The translations under genes were made by a program, and so were the position numbers. Shown here one piece after another: positions 36,606-44,902 of a stretch of 64,000 bases of DNA. The notes beneath the pieces are model-generated. The model searched no databases. It saw only the letters and a list, made by a program, of their open reading frames with translations, and was not told the DNA's origin. The stretch is from assembly GCA_039935415.1 (NCBI GenBank), contig JBDTKH010000004.1, forward strand, positions 62,001-126,000, read 5' to 3'. This stretch comes from Palsa-870 sp039935415. Its GTDB lineage: Bacteria > Chloroflexota > Dormibacteria > Dormibacterales > Dormibacteraceae. The number at the start of each line of letters is the position of its first letter. Position 1 is the stretch's first letter.

Positions 36606-36636
36606 CGGAATTCAAGCAAGCCGAAACGGAAGCGGC

Positions 36637-36783
36637 CTAAGGCTTCGCCCGCGGCGCATAGAAGCGGCAAGGCGGCGACTCCGCGGTGGTATGAAAGTTC
36701 CAATGACGGCACCACGCGGTGCCGTCAAACTTCCGGCACGATCCGCACGTGACCCGCGGGTTCTCCACACGCGTCTTCTTCAT
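36637..36783 (-). CDS. small cysteine-rich protein, possible zinc-binding
   Basis: 48 aa from ATG 36783 (GTG 36822 would add 13 residues). The spacing TCGSCRKFDGTAWCRHWNFH then PPCRFYAP gives C-x2-C...C...C with aromatic residues between, as in a small zinc-binding fold. It is too short and isolated for firm assignment. It shares no operon with neighbours: purH ends at 36911 on the same strand and the thiolase is on the other strand. Plausible real gene rather than chance, because all four cysteines fall in one compact module. Confidence 0.4.
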   Translation of the reverse strand: MKKTRVENPRVTCGSCRKFDGTAWCRHWNFHTTAESPPCRFYAPRAKP

Positions 36784-36910
36784 GTGATGCTCAGGCCGCT
36801 CCCCTGCGAAGCCTTCATTCACAGTAGGGAACGCAACCCCAGCAGCTCGGGCACTTTCAGGTACGACCCGTAGGAGAGCTTGCGACCCTCCTCCCCAAAA
36901 CGAGATCCCA

Positions 36911-38434
36911 CTAGTGTTTGAAGTGGCGCTGGCCGGTCATGACCATCGCGATGCCGGCTGCGTCGGCGGCTGCTATTACTTCGGCGTCCTTCACCGAGCC
37001 GCCCGGCTGAATGACCGCCGTCACGCCGGCGCGGATGCCTTCCTCGAGCCCATCCGGGAACGGGAAGAACGCGTCGGACGCCATCACCGATCCGAGCGCC
37101 CGCGCACCTGCCCGGCGGATCGCGATCTGAACCGCCTCCACGCGCGACATCTGCCCCGCGCCGACTCCAACCGCCGCGCCGTCGTTGAACAGGACGATGG
37201 CGTTCGACTTGACGTGCTTGACCGCCGTCCACGCGTAGCCCAGCTGTTCCCACTCTCGGACGGCCGGCGCGCGCTTCGTCACGACGGTGAAAGAGGATGG
37301 ATCGAAGCCGGTCCGGTCCCACTCCTGCACCAGAAACCCGCCCGGAACCGAGCGCACGTCGAGGTCGAAGAGTCCTTCGCGCGGGGGCTCGGCAGCCAGC
37401 ACGATCATGCTCTTGCGCCGCGCCAGCACTTCCGTCGACTCGTCGAGGACCTCAGGCGCGATGACCACGTGCGTGACGATCTGCACGATCTGCTCGGCCG
37501 TCGAGCGGTCGAGCGGCCGGTTGACGGCGACGATGCCACCAAACGCCGAGATGGGGTCGCACTCGTATGCGATTCGGTACGCCGTGGCGAGGTCCACGGC
37601 GACGGCCAGGCCACATGGGTTCATGTGCTTGACGATCGCGACCGCGGGCTGCTCGTAGTCGCGCACCAGCTGGTACGCGGCGGAGGCGTCCTGGATGTTG
37701 TTGAACCCAAGCTCCTTACCCTGCAGCTGCACCGCGCCGCCCAGGCCGCCCGGATCGGGCCCGAAGCGGTAGAACGCAGCTTTCTGGTGCTCGTTCTCGC
37801 CGTACTTGAGCGCCTGAGTGAGGAGGCCGGCGAAGGAGATCTCGGGTGGAAACCCGTTGTCGGAGCCACGCATGTAGGCCGCGATCCACGAGTCGTACGC
37901 GGCGGTATGGGCAAAGGCCTCGGCCGCCAGCCGGCGCCGCATCTTACCGTCGACCATCTCGTCATTGAGTGCGGCCAGGACCTGCGAGTAGCGCTCGGGT
38001 CTCACGACGATGACCACCGACTCGTGGTTCTTGGCCGCGGCGCGGATCATCGCCGGGCCGCCGATGTCGATCTGCTCGATCGCCTCCTCGAAGGTGACGT
38101 CGCCGCGCGACACCGTTTCCACGAACGGGTAGAGGTTGCAGCACACGAGGTCGATCTCCTTGAGACCGTGGGTCTGCAGAGCGTCCATGTGTTCGGGCAC
38201 GTCGCGCCGCGCGAGGATGCCGGCGTGGACACCGGGGTGGAGGGTCTTGATGCGCCCGTCCATCATCTCGGGAAAGCCGGTCAGGTCGCTCACGGGTTGT
38301 GCGTCGACCGCCGCATCCTGGACCGCCTTGAGCGTGCTGCCCGTCGCAAACAGCTCGTAGCCCAGGCGCTGCAGGCCGCGCGCGAACCCCGCGAGCCCGG
38401 TCTTGTCGCTAACTGACAGCAGAGCTCTTGGCAA
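36911..38434 (-). CDS. purH: bifunctional AICAR transformylase / IMP cyclohydrolase
   Basis: 507 aa, last two steps of IMP synthesis. The N-terminal IMPCH domain opens RALLSVSDKTGLAGFARGL and has MMDGRIKTLHPGVHAGILARRD. The transformylase half carries KYGENEHQKAAFYR (usually ENPHQ; here Pro is Glu), VKHMNPCGLAVA with the Lys-His active site, and ends SDAFFPFPDGLEEGIRAGVTAVIQPGGSVKD...TGQRHFKH. TTG 38434 has GGAGG 6 nt upstream and overlaps purN by 26 nt. Last gene of the purine operon. Confidence 0.95.
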   Translation of the reverse strand: MPRALLSVSDKTGLAGFARGLQRLGYELFATGSTLKAVQDAAVDAQPVSDLTGFPEMMDGRIKTLHPGVHAGILARRDVPEHMDALQTHGLKEIDLVCCNLYPFVETVSRGDVTFEEAIEQIDIGGPAMIRAAAKNHESVVIVVRPERYSQVLAALNDEMVDGKMRRRLAAEAFAHTAAYDSWIAAYMRGSDNGFPPEISFAGLLTQALKYGENEHQKAAFYRFGPDPGGLGGAVQLQGKELGFNNIQDASAAYQLVRDYEQPAVAIVKHMNPCGLAVAVDLATAYRIAYECDPISAFGGIVAVNRPLDRSTAEQIVQIVTHVVIAPEVLDESTEVLARRKSMIVLAAEPPREGLFDLDVRSVPGGFLVQEWDRTGFDPSSFTVVTKRAPAVREWEQLGYAWTAVKHVKSNAIVLFNDGAAVGVGAGQMSRVEAVQIAIRRAGARALGSVMASDAFFPFPDGLEEGIRAGVTAVIQPGGSVKDAEVIAAADAAGIAMVMTGQRHFKH

Positions 38435-38987
38435 TTCGCGCCTCCATCAACAGGATCGCCTGCGGAAGGATCCGGTGCTCGGCCTCATGCACACGCTGCC
38501 GCAGGCTTTCAACGCTATCGCCCTGGAGTATCGGGATTGACTCCTGCACCAATATCGGCCCGGCATCCAGCTCTCCAGTGACGACGTGCACTGTTGCGCC
38601 GGTGAACTTCAACCCGCTCTCGAGAGCGCGCTCGACCGCGTCCATTCCACCCGCGAAGTTCGGCAGTAGCGACGGATGCACGTTGATGATCCTGCCGTCG
38701 AACGCATCCAAGAACGGACGCGAGTGGATCCGGTCGTACCCCGCGTCGATCACGAGCTGCACGGCGTGGCGGTTGAAGAAGTCCTGCATCGCGGCGTCGC
38801 GCTCCTCGGCCGACGCAAACCCTCTTTGCGAGAGCTCGCCGAGCGGTATGCCCTTGTCCCGCGCGTAATCCGCCGCGCCGCACGACGGCCGGTTCGTCGC
38901 CACGGCGACCACGCTGAAGCCGCGCTCGACGAGGTTGCGCAGGTTCGAGCCCTTGCCCGACGCAACGACGCCCAGTTTGAGCGTCAT
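38409..38987 (-). CDS. purN: phosphoribosylglycinamide formyltransferase
   Basis: 192 aa N10-formyl-THF-dependent GAR transformylase. LGVVASGKGSNLRNL is the phosphate loop, and IINVHPSLLPNFAGGMDAVERALESG contains the catalytic Asn and His. The Asp of the triad lies in TVHVVTGELDAGPILVQESI. Length and motif order are normal. It is 9 nt after purM and overlaps purH, consistent with operon translation. Confidence 0.95.
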   Translation of the reverse strand: MTLKLGVVASGKGSNLRNLVERGFSVVAVATNRPSCGAADYARDKGIPLGELSQRGFASAEERDAAMQDFFNRHAVQLVIDAGYDRIHSRPFLDAFDGRIINVHPSLLPNFAGGMDAVERALESGLKFTGATVHVVTGELDAGPILVQESIPILQGDSVESLRQRVHEAEHRILPQAILLMEARIAKSSAVS

Positions 38988-38996
38988 ATGTGCCTT

Positions 38997-39977
38997 TTAC
39001 CGGATGACCACGCGGTCCGGGCCGGAGTGCCGGACCACCTCGCCGACGACCGCGGCACCGACCGGAATGTCGGCTGGATCGACCACGACGATCATTCCAA
39101 GGCCCATGTTGAACGTGCCGAACATCTCGTCGTCTGCGATCCGTCCGCGTTTCCGGATCAGCTCGAAGATCGGGGGCGTCGACCAGGCGCTCAGCGCCAG
39201 GCGGGCGCCCAGGCGATCCGGCAGGGAGCGCGGCAGGTTCCCGAGGATGCCGCCCCCGGTGATATGGGCCGCACCCTTCCAGCGCATCCGGCCAAGCTCG
39301 CCCAGGTAAGACCGATGTGGCTCGAGCAGCACTTCGCCCAGGGGGCGACCCAGCTCTGGGAACACACGCGTGAGCGGCACGTCCTCGAACACCTTGCGCA
39401 CGAGCGAGAACCCGTTGGTGTGCAGACCGTTCGAGGGCAGCCCGACCAGCACGTCACCTGCCTTGATGCGCGCCGTCTCGGGATGCCGGCCGGCTTCGAC
39501 CATGCCCACGATGAAGCCCGCGAGGTCGTAATCGCCCAGGGCGTAGACGCCAGGCATCTCGGCGGTCTCGCCTCCCAGCAAGGCGCAGCCCGCCTCGCGG
39601 CACGCGGCTGTCATGCCCTCGACCAGCTGGGTGAAGACGTCAGGGTCGAGCTTGCCCGTGGCGAAGTAGTCGAGGAAGAAAATGGGCCGCGCGCCGGCCG
39701 TCGCGATGTCGTTGACGCAGTGGTTCACGATGTCAACGCCAATCCCCCTGTGTAGGCCCCCGGCGATCGCGATCTTGATCTTGGTCCCCACCCCGTCGGC
39801 GCTGGCCGCCAGGTGACCGCCGCCGGGTAGAGCGTACAGGCCGGCAAATGGTCCCACCCCGACGGCGACATCCTTGCCGTGCGTGGCGGCGATCAGCGGT
39901 TTGACCCGCTCCAGCACCCGCTCGTAAGCCTCGATGTCGACGCCGGCCGCGGCGTACGACAGCCCTTCGCCCGGCAT
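38997..39977 (-). CDS. purM: phosphoribosylformylglycinamidine cyclo-ligase
   Basis: 326 aa AIR synthetase. It begins GLSYAAAGVDIEAYERVLERVKPL and has LAASADGVGTKIKIA, DIVNHCVNDIATAGARPIFFLDYFATG, LLGGETAEMPGVY, GLPSNGLHTNGFSLVRKVF and AHITGGGILGNLPRSLPD, the standard ATP-binding PurM motifs. ATG 39977 overlaps the last base of the purF stop (TGATG). The frame is open upstream but homology starts here. Confidence 0.95.
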   Translation of the reverse strand: MPGEGLSYAAAGVDIEAYERVLERVKPLIAATHGKDVAVGVGPFAGLYALPGGGHLAASADGVGTKIKIAIAGGLHRGIGVDIVNHCVNDIATAGARPIFFLDYFATGKLDPDVFTQLVEGMTAACREAGCALLGGETAEMPGVYALGDYDLAGFIVGMVEAGRHPETARIKAGDVLVGLPSNGLHTNGFSLVRKVFEDVPLTRVFPELGRPLGEVLLEPHRSYLGELGRMRWKGAAHITGGGILGNLPRSLPDRLGARLALSAWSTPPIFELIRKRGRIADDEMFGTFNMGLGMIVVVDPADIPVGAAVVGEVVRHSGPDRVVIR

Positions 39978-41437
39978 CAGAGTTTCGCTAGCGCGGGAGA
40001 TGGCGGACCTGAAACGTGATCCGACTTCAGGGGTATCTCGAACTGCATCTTGTCCATCTCGAGCTGCTGCGGCACGGGGACCGGGTACGAGCCGTCGAAG
40101 CACGCGCGGCAGAACTGCTGCGCCGTACCGCGGCCGATCGCCCGCATGAGGCCCGGGATGGAGAGGTATTCAAGGCTGTCGGCCCCGATGCGCTCGCGCA
40201 CCTCCTCCACCGTGCGTCCCGACGCGATCAGCTCCTTGGTCGAGCCGATGTCGACGCCCATGAAGCATGGAAACCGCATCGGAGGGCTGGAGATGCGCAT
40301 GTGGATCTCGCGCGCGCCGGCCGCGCGAAGGCGTTCGATGATCCGGCGCGAGGTGGTGCCCCGGACTATCGAGTCGTCAACCGCGATCAGGCGCTTGCCC
40401 TTGATCGAACGCGGCAGGGGATTGAGCTTCAGCATCACGCCCGCCTCGCGCAGGGACTGGTCGGGCTGGATGAACGTGCGGTTGATGTAGCGGCTCTTCA
40501 TCAGCGCTTCGCGGAAAGGGATCCCCGCCGCCTCCGCGTAGCCGATGGCCGCGGGCGTGCCCGAGTCGGGGAACGGGATCACCATGTCGGCCTCGACGGG
40601 CGCTTCTTTGGCCAGCTCGTGGCCCATGCGGATGCGCGCGTCCTCGAGCTCGCAGTTCTTGAGGATGGAGTCGGGTCGGGCGAAGTAGATGAACTCGAAC
40701 ACGCACATCGCGTGCTTGTTCGACGTCTGGAAGTTGACGCTATGCACGCCGTGCTCATCCATGACGACCATCTCACCGGGCTGGACCTCGCGGACGAAAT
40801 TGGCGTGAACGGTGTCGAGAGCGCAGGTCTCGGACGCGATCACGTGCGCCGGCTGGCCCGGCAGCGGGATGAACCCGATGCACAGCGGGCGGAAGCCGAA
40901 GGGATCGCGCAGGGCGATCAGCTGGGTTGGCGTGATGATCCCGCACGAGTAGGCGCCAACCACGCGCGCGAACGAGCGCCGGACCACGTCCTCCCAGGTC
41001 TTGCCGTGGGTGTGCTCGATGAGGCGGGCCATCACCTCGGTGTCCAGCCCACTGTCGAAGGTCGCGCCCTCCTCCTCCAGCTGCGCGCGCAGCGCCTCGG
41101 CGTTCAACAAGTTTCCGTTGTGCGCGATCGCGCCGGGGCCGAGGGTCGGGTGGTGGAAAGGCAGCGGGTGGGCGTTCTCGGCGCGGCTCGCGCCGGTCGT
41201 CGAGTAGCGCGTGTGACCGAGCGCGAGCACCGAGCCTTCGCCCATGTCCTTGATCTGGGCCGGCGAGAAGACCTGCGCGACCAGGCCCATGCCGCGTTGC
41301 ACGCGCACCGAAGTCCCGTCGGAAACGGCGATGCCCGCCGACTCCTGGCCCCGATGCTGGAGGGAAAAAAGCCCGAAGTAGGTCAGGTTCGCGACGTCGA
41401 CCCCCCGCTTCGAGCAGATCCCGAACACCCCACACAC
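39977..41437 (-). CDS. purF: amidophosphoribosyltransferase
   Basis: 486 aa from GTG 41437, giving an N-terminus of (V)CGVFGICSKRGVDVANLTYFGLFSLQHRGQESAG, so the nucleophile Cys is residue 2, exposed after removal of the initiator. The PRTase half has the PRPP loop RLIAVDDSIVRGTTSRRII and MRISSPPMRFPCFMGVDIGSTKELIA. First committed step of purine synthesis. The GTG lies 1 nt after the 3' arm of a structured element and has no Shine-Dalgarno. An upstream in-frame ATG (41524) inside that element would add a 29-residue propeptide. Confidence 0.93.
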   Translation of the reverse strand: MCGVFGICSKRGVDVANLTYFGLFSLQHRGQESAGIAVSDGTSVRVQRGMGLVAQVFSPAQIKDMGEGSVLALGHTRYSTTGASRAENAHPLPFHHPTLGPGAIAHNGNLLNAEALRAQLEEEGATFDSGLDTEVMARLIEHTHGKTWEDVVRRSFARVVGAYSCGIITPTQLIALRDPFGFRPLCIGFIPLPGQPAHVIASETCALDTVHANFVREVQPGEMVVMDEHGVHSVNFQTSNKHAMCVFEFIYFARPDSILKNCELEDARIRMGHELAKEAPVEADMVIPFPDSGTPAAIGYAEAAGIPFREALMKSRYINRTFIQPDQSLREAGVMLKLNPLPRSIKGKRLIAVDDSIVRGTTSRRIIERLRAAGAREIHMRISSPPMRFPCFMGVDIGSTKELIASGRTVEEVRERIGADSLEYLSIPGLMRAIGRGTAQQFCRACFDGSYPVPVPQQLEMDKMQFEIPLKSDHVSGPPSPALAKL

Positions 41438-41438
41438 T

Positions 41439-41617
41439 AGAGGTGCGACCAGAGGGCCGACCGAGGGATTCGGTGCCCCGTTGGTGCGGATGCTAGGAGT
41501 GGCCGAGCACCGCAGCGAGCGCATCCGTTGATGCGTGAGCGACGAGCGCAGGTCGCGACAACGCTGACGCGCCGCATGGGCGCCGAAGATCCGGTTGGCA
41601 TCTCTGGTCGCACCTCT
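41439..41617 (-). promoter_or_regulatory. long structured RNA element filling the purL-purF gap
   Basis: A perfect 16-bp inverted repeat (AGAGGTGCGACCAGAG at 41439-41454; complement at 41602-41617) encloses the whole intergenic region. The purL TAA touches one arm and the purF GTG is 1 nt from the other. Inside are a GATTCGG/CUUCGG pairing, a conserved block at 41571-41592 and a hairpin around GCATC-CGTT-GATGC (41521-41533). The same architecture is present at 47145-47327 before purB, with different stem sequences. Confidence 0.7.
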
Positions 41618-43858
41618 TTAGATAACCCCGCCTTCCCAGGCCTGGCGCAGCTCGGCCAGGGGCAGCTTGAACTGGCCTTCGAACTCGAGCGAGTCGCCTC
41701 CCGTCAGCCCGAGGAGGGAGATCTCCACGTGATGGCGTCGCGCGAGGGACTGAAGCTCCGGCATCGCGCGCGAAGGCACGCTCACGATGAAGCGGCTCGG
41801 CGACTCGCCAAAGAACGCCGCGTCCAATCGAAGGGGGGCCTCCGGCTGGATCGCGGGACACCGCACCCCGATGCCGCCGAGCATGCAGCTCTCGGCGAGG
41901 GCGATGAGCATGCCTCCCTCGGCGCAGTCGTGCGCAGAGTGGAGGAGCCCGTTCCGCGCGGCTGCCAGGACCAGGCGGTCGACCGCCATCTCTCGCGCGA
42001 GGTCGAGCGCCGGGGGCCGGCCCGCGACGACTCCATGCTCGAGCTTGAGGTACTCGCTGCCACCGAGGTCGTTGTGGCTCGAACCGACGAGCATCACGAA
42101 GTCGCCTTCCGTGCGCAGGCCCGCGCCGAGGCGCTTCCCGTAGTCGTCGATCACCCCGACCATCCCGATGACGGGCGTGGGGTAAATTCCGGATTGGGCG
42201 CCCCCATCCGGCCGGCCGCCTTGCGGCGGGCCACCTTCCCCGCGGGCGGGGAAGTGATCGTTGTAGAGGCTGACGTTCCCGCTCACGATCGCGAGCTCGA
42301 GCGCGCGGCAGGCGTGTGCGAGGCCGGCGATCGTCTCCTCCATCTGCCAGTACACCTCCGGCCTGTCGGGATTCGCGAAGTTCAAGCAATCGGTGACCGC
42401 GAGCGGCTGCGCGCCGGTGGCGATGATGTTGCGCGCGGCCTCGGCCACCGCCAGCTGGGCCCCGAGGTGTGGGTCGAGGTAGCAGTAACGCGAGTTGCAG
42501 TCGGTCGTGACCGCCAGGCCCAGGCGCGTGCCCTTGACGCGAAGCATCGCCGCATCGCCACCGGGCGGAATGACCGTCGAGTCGCCCACCATGTGGTCGT
42601 AGCGGCGGAAGACGCCGCGCCGGCTGCTCAGGTTGGGGCTGGCCAGCATGCGGAGGAGCGTCGCGCCGGCGTCAACGAGTGGCGGCAGGGCGCCGATGTC
42701 GAGGCCCGGCGGCGGTTCCGCGGCGATGGCCACGAGCCGCCGCGTCGGCGCGCCGTCCGTGAGCAGGCTCACCGGGAGCCGCGCGACCTGCTGCGCTCCC
42801 TCGACCACTGTCAGGTAACCGTCGTCGGTGACCTCGCCGATCACGGCGGACGTCAGGTCCCACGTCCTGAAGATGCCCTCGACCTCGGCCTCGCGGCCGC
42901 GCTGGACGACGACCAGCATCCGCTCCTGGGATTCCGACAGCATCACGTGGTAAGGCGTCATGCCGCGCTCGCGCCTGGGCACGCGCCCGACGTCGATGCG
43001 CGCACCAGCGCCAGGGACCCGTCCGGCACACTCGGCCAACGACGACGTCAGGCCAGCCGCGCCAAGGTCCTGGATCGCCACCACGGCGTCGGAGTGAGTG
43101 AGGTCCATGCAGGCTTCGAGCAGGCACTTCTCGAGAAACGGGTTGCCCACCTGGACCGCGGACCTGCGCTCGGAGCTGCTCTCATCGAGCTCAACCGAGG
43201 CAAACGACGCGCCGTGAATGCCATCGCGGCCGGTGTCCGCGCCGACGAGCATCAGGCTGTTGCCTGTGCCTTCTGCGCGCGCGCGCATGAGTCGATCGAT
43301 CCTCACCAACCCGACGCACATCGCGTTGACGATGGGGTTGTTCGCGTAGCACTCCTCGAAGTAGACCTCGCCACCAACGGTTGGGATGCCGATGCAGTTG
43401 CCATATCCGCCGATGCCGGCGACGACGCCTTCGAAATGGCGGCTCGAGGCCGGCAGGGGGCCGAAGCGCAGCGAATCGAGCAGAGCGATCGGGCGCGCGC
43501 CCATGGCGATGACGTCGCGGATGATTCCGCCGACGCCGGTCGCGGCGCCCTCGTACGGCTCGATCGCCGAAGGGTGGTTGTGCGACTCGATCTTGAACAC
43601 CGCCGCCCAGCCCTCGCCGATGTTCACGGCGCCCGCGTTCTCACCAGGACCCTGGATCACGGCCGCCCCGCTCGAGGGCAGCCGGCGAAGCAGCGCCTTC
43701 GAGGTCTTGTACGAGCAGTGCTCCGACCAGAGAACGCCGAGCATTCCCAGCTCGACCTCGTTGGGGGCTCGCTTCAGCTCCTCGACGATGACCCGGTACT
43801 CCTCTGGGGTGAGCGCAACCTCCCGGAGGCGGCGCTGGTCGACCATGTCGAGACTCAA
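41618..43858 (-). CDS. purL: phosphoribosylformylglycinamidine synthase, PurL subunit
   Basis: 746 aa, the short PurL form that works with separate PurS and PurQ. Motifs: LGVLWSEHCSYKTSKALLRRLP, FKIESHNHPSAIEPYEGAATGVGGIIRD, GGYGNCIGIPTVGGEVYFEECY, VMLSESQERMLVVV, DCLNFANPDRPEVYWQ and a second GxxSLYNDxF-like segment (GNVSLYNDHF). Makes FGAM from FGAR with ATP and ammonia from PurQ. TTG 43858 overlaps the purQ stop; ATG 43846 is an alternative. Ends TAA directly at the structured element. Confidence 0.95.
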   Translation of the reverse strand: MSLDMVDQRRLREVALTPEEYRVIVEELKRAPNEVELGMLGVLWSEHCSYKTSKALLRRLPSSGAAVIQGPGENAGAVNIGEGWAAVFKIESHNHPSAIEPYEGAATGVGGIIRDVIAMGARPIALLDSLRFGPLPASSRHFEGVVAGIGGYGNCIGIPTVGGEVYFEECYANNPIVNAMCVGLVRIDRLMRARAEGTGNSLMLVGADTGRDGIHGASFASVELDESSSERRSAVQVGNPFLEKCLLEACMDLTHSDAVVAIQDLGAAGLTSSLAECAGRVPGAGARIDVGRVPRRERGMTPYHVMLSESQERMLVVVQRGREAEVEGIFRTWDLTSAVIGEVTDDGYLTVVEGAQQVARLPVSLLTDGAPTRRLVAIAAEPPPGLDIGALPPLVDAGATLLRMLASPNLSSRRGVFRRYDHMVGDSTVIPPGGDAAMLRVKGTRLGLAVTTDCNSRYCYLDPHLGAQLAVAEAARNIIATGAQPLAVTDCLNFANPDRPEVYWQMEETIAGLAHACRALELAIVSGNVSLYNDHFPARGEGGPPQGGRPDGGAQSGIYPTPVIGMVGVIDDYGKRLGAGLRTEGDFVMLVGSSHNDLGGSEYLKLEHGVVAGRPPALDLAREMAVDRLVLAAARNGLLHSAHDCAEGGMLIALAESCMLGGIGVRCPAIQPEAPLRLDAAFFGESPSRFIVSVPSRAMPELQSLARRHHVEISLLGLTGGDSLEFEGQFKLPLAELRQAWEGGVI

Positions 43859-44559
43859 GACGCCAGGACCTTGACCACTTTGGCGGTAACGGAACGGAAC
43901 AGCTTCAACCCGTCGGTTCCCCCGAGCTCCGCTTCAGCGCAGCGCTCGGGGTGCGGCATCATGCCGAGCACGTTGCCCCGCGCGTTCACGATGCCCGCGA
44001 TGTTGTGCAGGGAGCCATTCGGATTGCTGGCCGTGGTGACGCGGCCGTCGGGGTCGCAGTAGCGAAACACCACCTGGCCCCGCTGCTCCAGGCGCGAGAG
44101 CGTGGCCGGGTCGGCGAAGTAGCTGCCCTCGCCGTGCGAGATGGGAACGTGGATCACCTCACGTTCGGCGCACTGGGACGTGAACGGCAGGTCGGTGCGC
44201 TCGACCATCAGGTTGGTCCACTGGCATCGGAACTCGAGCGAGGCGTTCCGGATCAGCGCGCCAGGCAGCAGGCCGGCCTCGCAAAGGACCTGGAAACCGT
44301 TGCAGATCCCCCACACGAGCCCGCCGCGGTCGGCGAACTCGCCGATCTTCTCCATGACCGGGGCGAACCGCGCGATCGCGCCCGTCCGCAGGTAGTCGCC
44401 ATACGCAAAACCGCCGGGGAGGATGACGCAGTCGCAGCCCTTGAGGTCCGCATCCTTGTGCCACAAGTACTGGAGCTCGGCGCCGAGGACCTGGTCGATC
44501 ACCCAGCCGCAGTCCCGATCGGACCACGTCCCCGGGAATACGACTACACCGAACTTCAT
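43855..44559 (-). CDS. purQ: phosphoribosylformylglycinamidine synthase, glutaminase PurQ
   Basis: 234 aa class I amidotransferase. Start MKFGVVVFPGTWSDRDCGWVI, oxyanion strand VILPGGFAYGDYLRTGAIARF, nucleophile WGICNGFQVLCEAGLLPGAL, and a His/Glu pair in GMMPHPERCAEAELGG. ATG 44559 overlaps the stop of a 29-codon micro-ORF whose first residues repeat the purQ start. Provides ammonia to PurL. Confidence 0.95.
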   Translation of the reverse strand: MKFGVVVFPGTWSDRDCGWVIDQVLGAELQYLWHKDADLKGCDCVILPGGFAYGDYLRTGAIARFAPVMEKIGEFADRGGLVWGICNGFQVLCEAGLLPGALIRNASLEFRCQWTNLMVERTDLPFTSQCAEREVIHVPISHGEGSYFADPATLSRLEQRGQVVFRYCDPDGRVTTASNPNGSLHNIAGIVNARGNVLGMMPHPERCAEAELGGTDGLKLFRSVTAKVVKVLAS

Positions 44560-44645
44560 CCGATCAACCGTGCGCGAAGCCAACGCGGGGTCCCCGCGAA
44601 ATCGAAGATTTCGTCGGGTGCAAATACAACTACCCCGAACTTCAC
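44556..44645 (-). CDS. 29-codon bridge ORF duplicating the purQ start
   Basis: GTG 44645 overlaps the purS stop (GTGA) and the ORF stop TGA overlaps the purQ ATG (ATGA). Codons 2-8 encode KFGVVVF exactly as in purQ, and the three nucleotide differences within these codons are all synonymous. The rest (APDEIFDFAGTPRWLRARLIG) is unrelated and spans two adjacent palindromes. It looks like a tandem duplication or insertion at the original purQ start that kept translational coupling through a short leader peptide. Confidence 0.55.
   Translation of the reverse strand: MKFGVVVFAPDEIFDFAGTPRWLRARLIG
44573..44617 (-). repeat. two adjacent palindromes inserted between purS and purQ
   Basis: The plus strand reads CGCGGGGTCCCCGCG followed at once by CGAAATC-GAA-GATTTCG. 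The pair lies between the duplicated purQ starts and may be a small inserted hairpin element. Confidence 0.5.
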
Positions 44646-44902
44646 CGTGATTTGCGACCGTCCGGCACGATCTCGAAACGGAAGTCCTCGATCACGTGGT
44701 TGGCCAGAAGCTGGTCGCACATCGCCTCCACGCGCTGGCGCGCTTCGTGCTCGGTGGCCGCGTCGAGGCTCACCTCGATGTACTTGCCGACACGCACGTC
44801 CGAGACCTCGCGGAAGCCGAGCGTGGCGAGCCCTTGCCTGACGGTGATGCCCTGCGGGTCGTTGACCACCGGCTTCGGGGTGACGATGACTCGGGCGATC
44901 AT
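44642..44902 (-). CDS. purS: phosphoribosylformylglycinamidine synthase, PurS subunit
   Basis: 86 aa. It opens ARVIVTPKPVVNDPQGITVRQGLATLGF and continues VSDVRVGKYIEVSLDAATEHEARQRVEAMCDQLLANHVIEDFRFEIV, the full PurS fold. PurS bridges PurL and PurQ. ATG 44902 overlaps the purC stop (ATGA). The longer frame upstream is non-coding shadow. Confidence 0.95.
   Translation of the reverse strand: MIARVIVTPKPVVNDPQGITVRQGLATLGFREVSDVRVGKYIEVSLDAATEHEARQRVEAMCDQLLANHVIEDFRFEIVPDGRKSR

Noticed and set aside
41439..41617. ZTP, guanine, PRPP or T-box riboswitch
   Set aside because: The conserved cores of these classes that I can recall (e.g. the T-box GGUGGUACCGCG-like segment) are not visible in either copy. 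I therefore describe it as a candidate new element rather than assigning a known class.
41493..42389. Open minus-strand frame over the purL 3' end and the structured element
   Set aside because: Low-complexity Arg/Ala/Gly shadow of purL. Its tail resembles a frame at 47120-47332 only because both traverse the same RNA element, not because of a protein.
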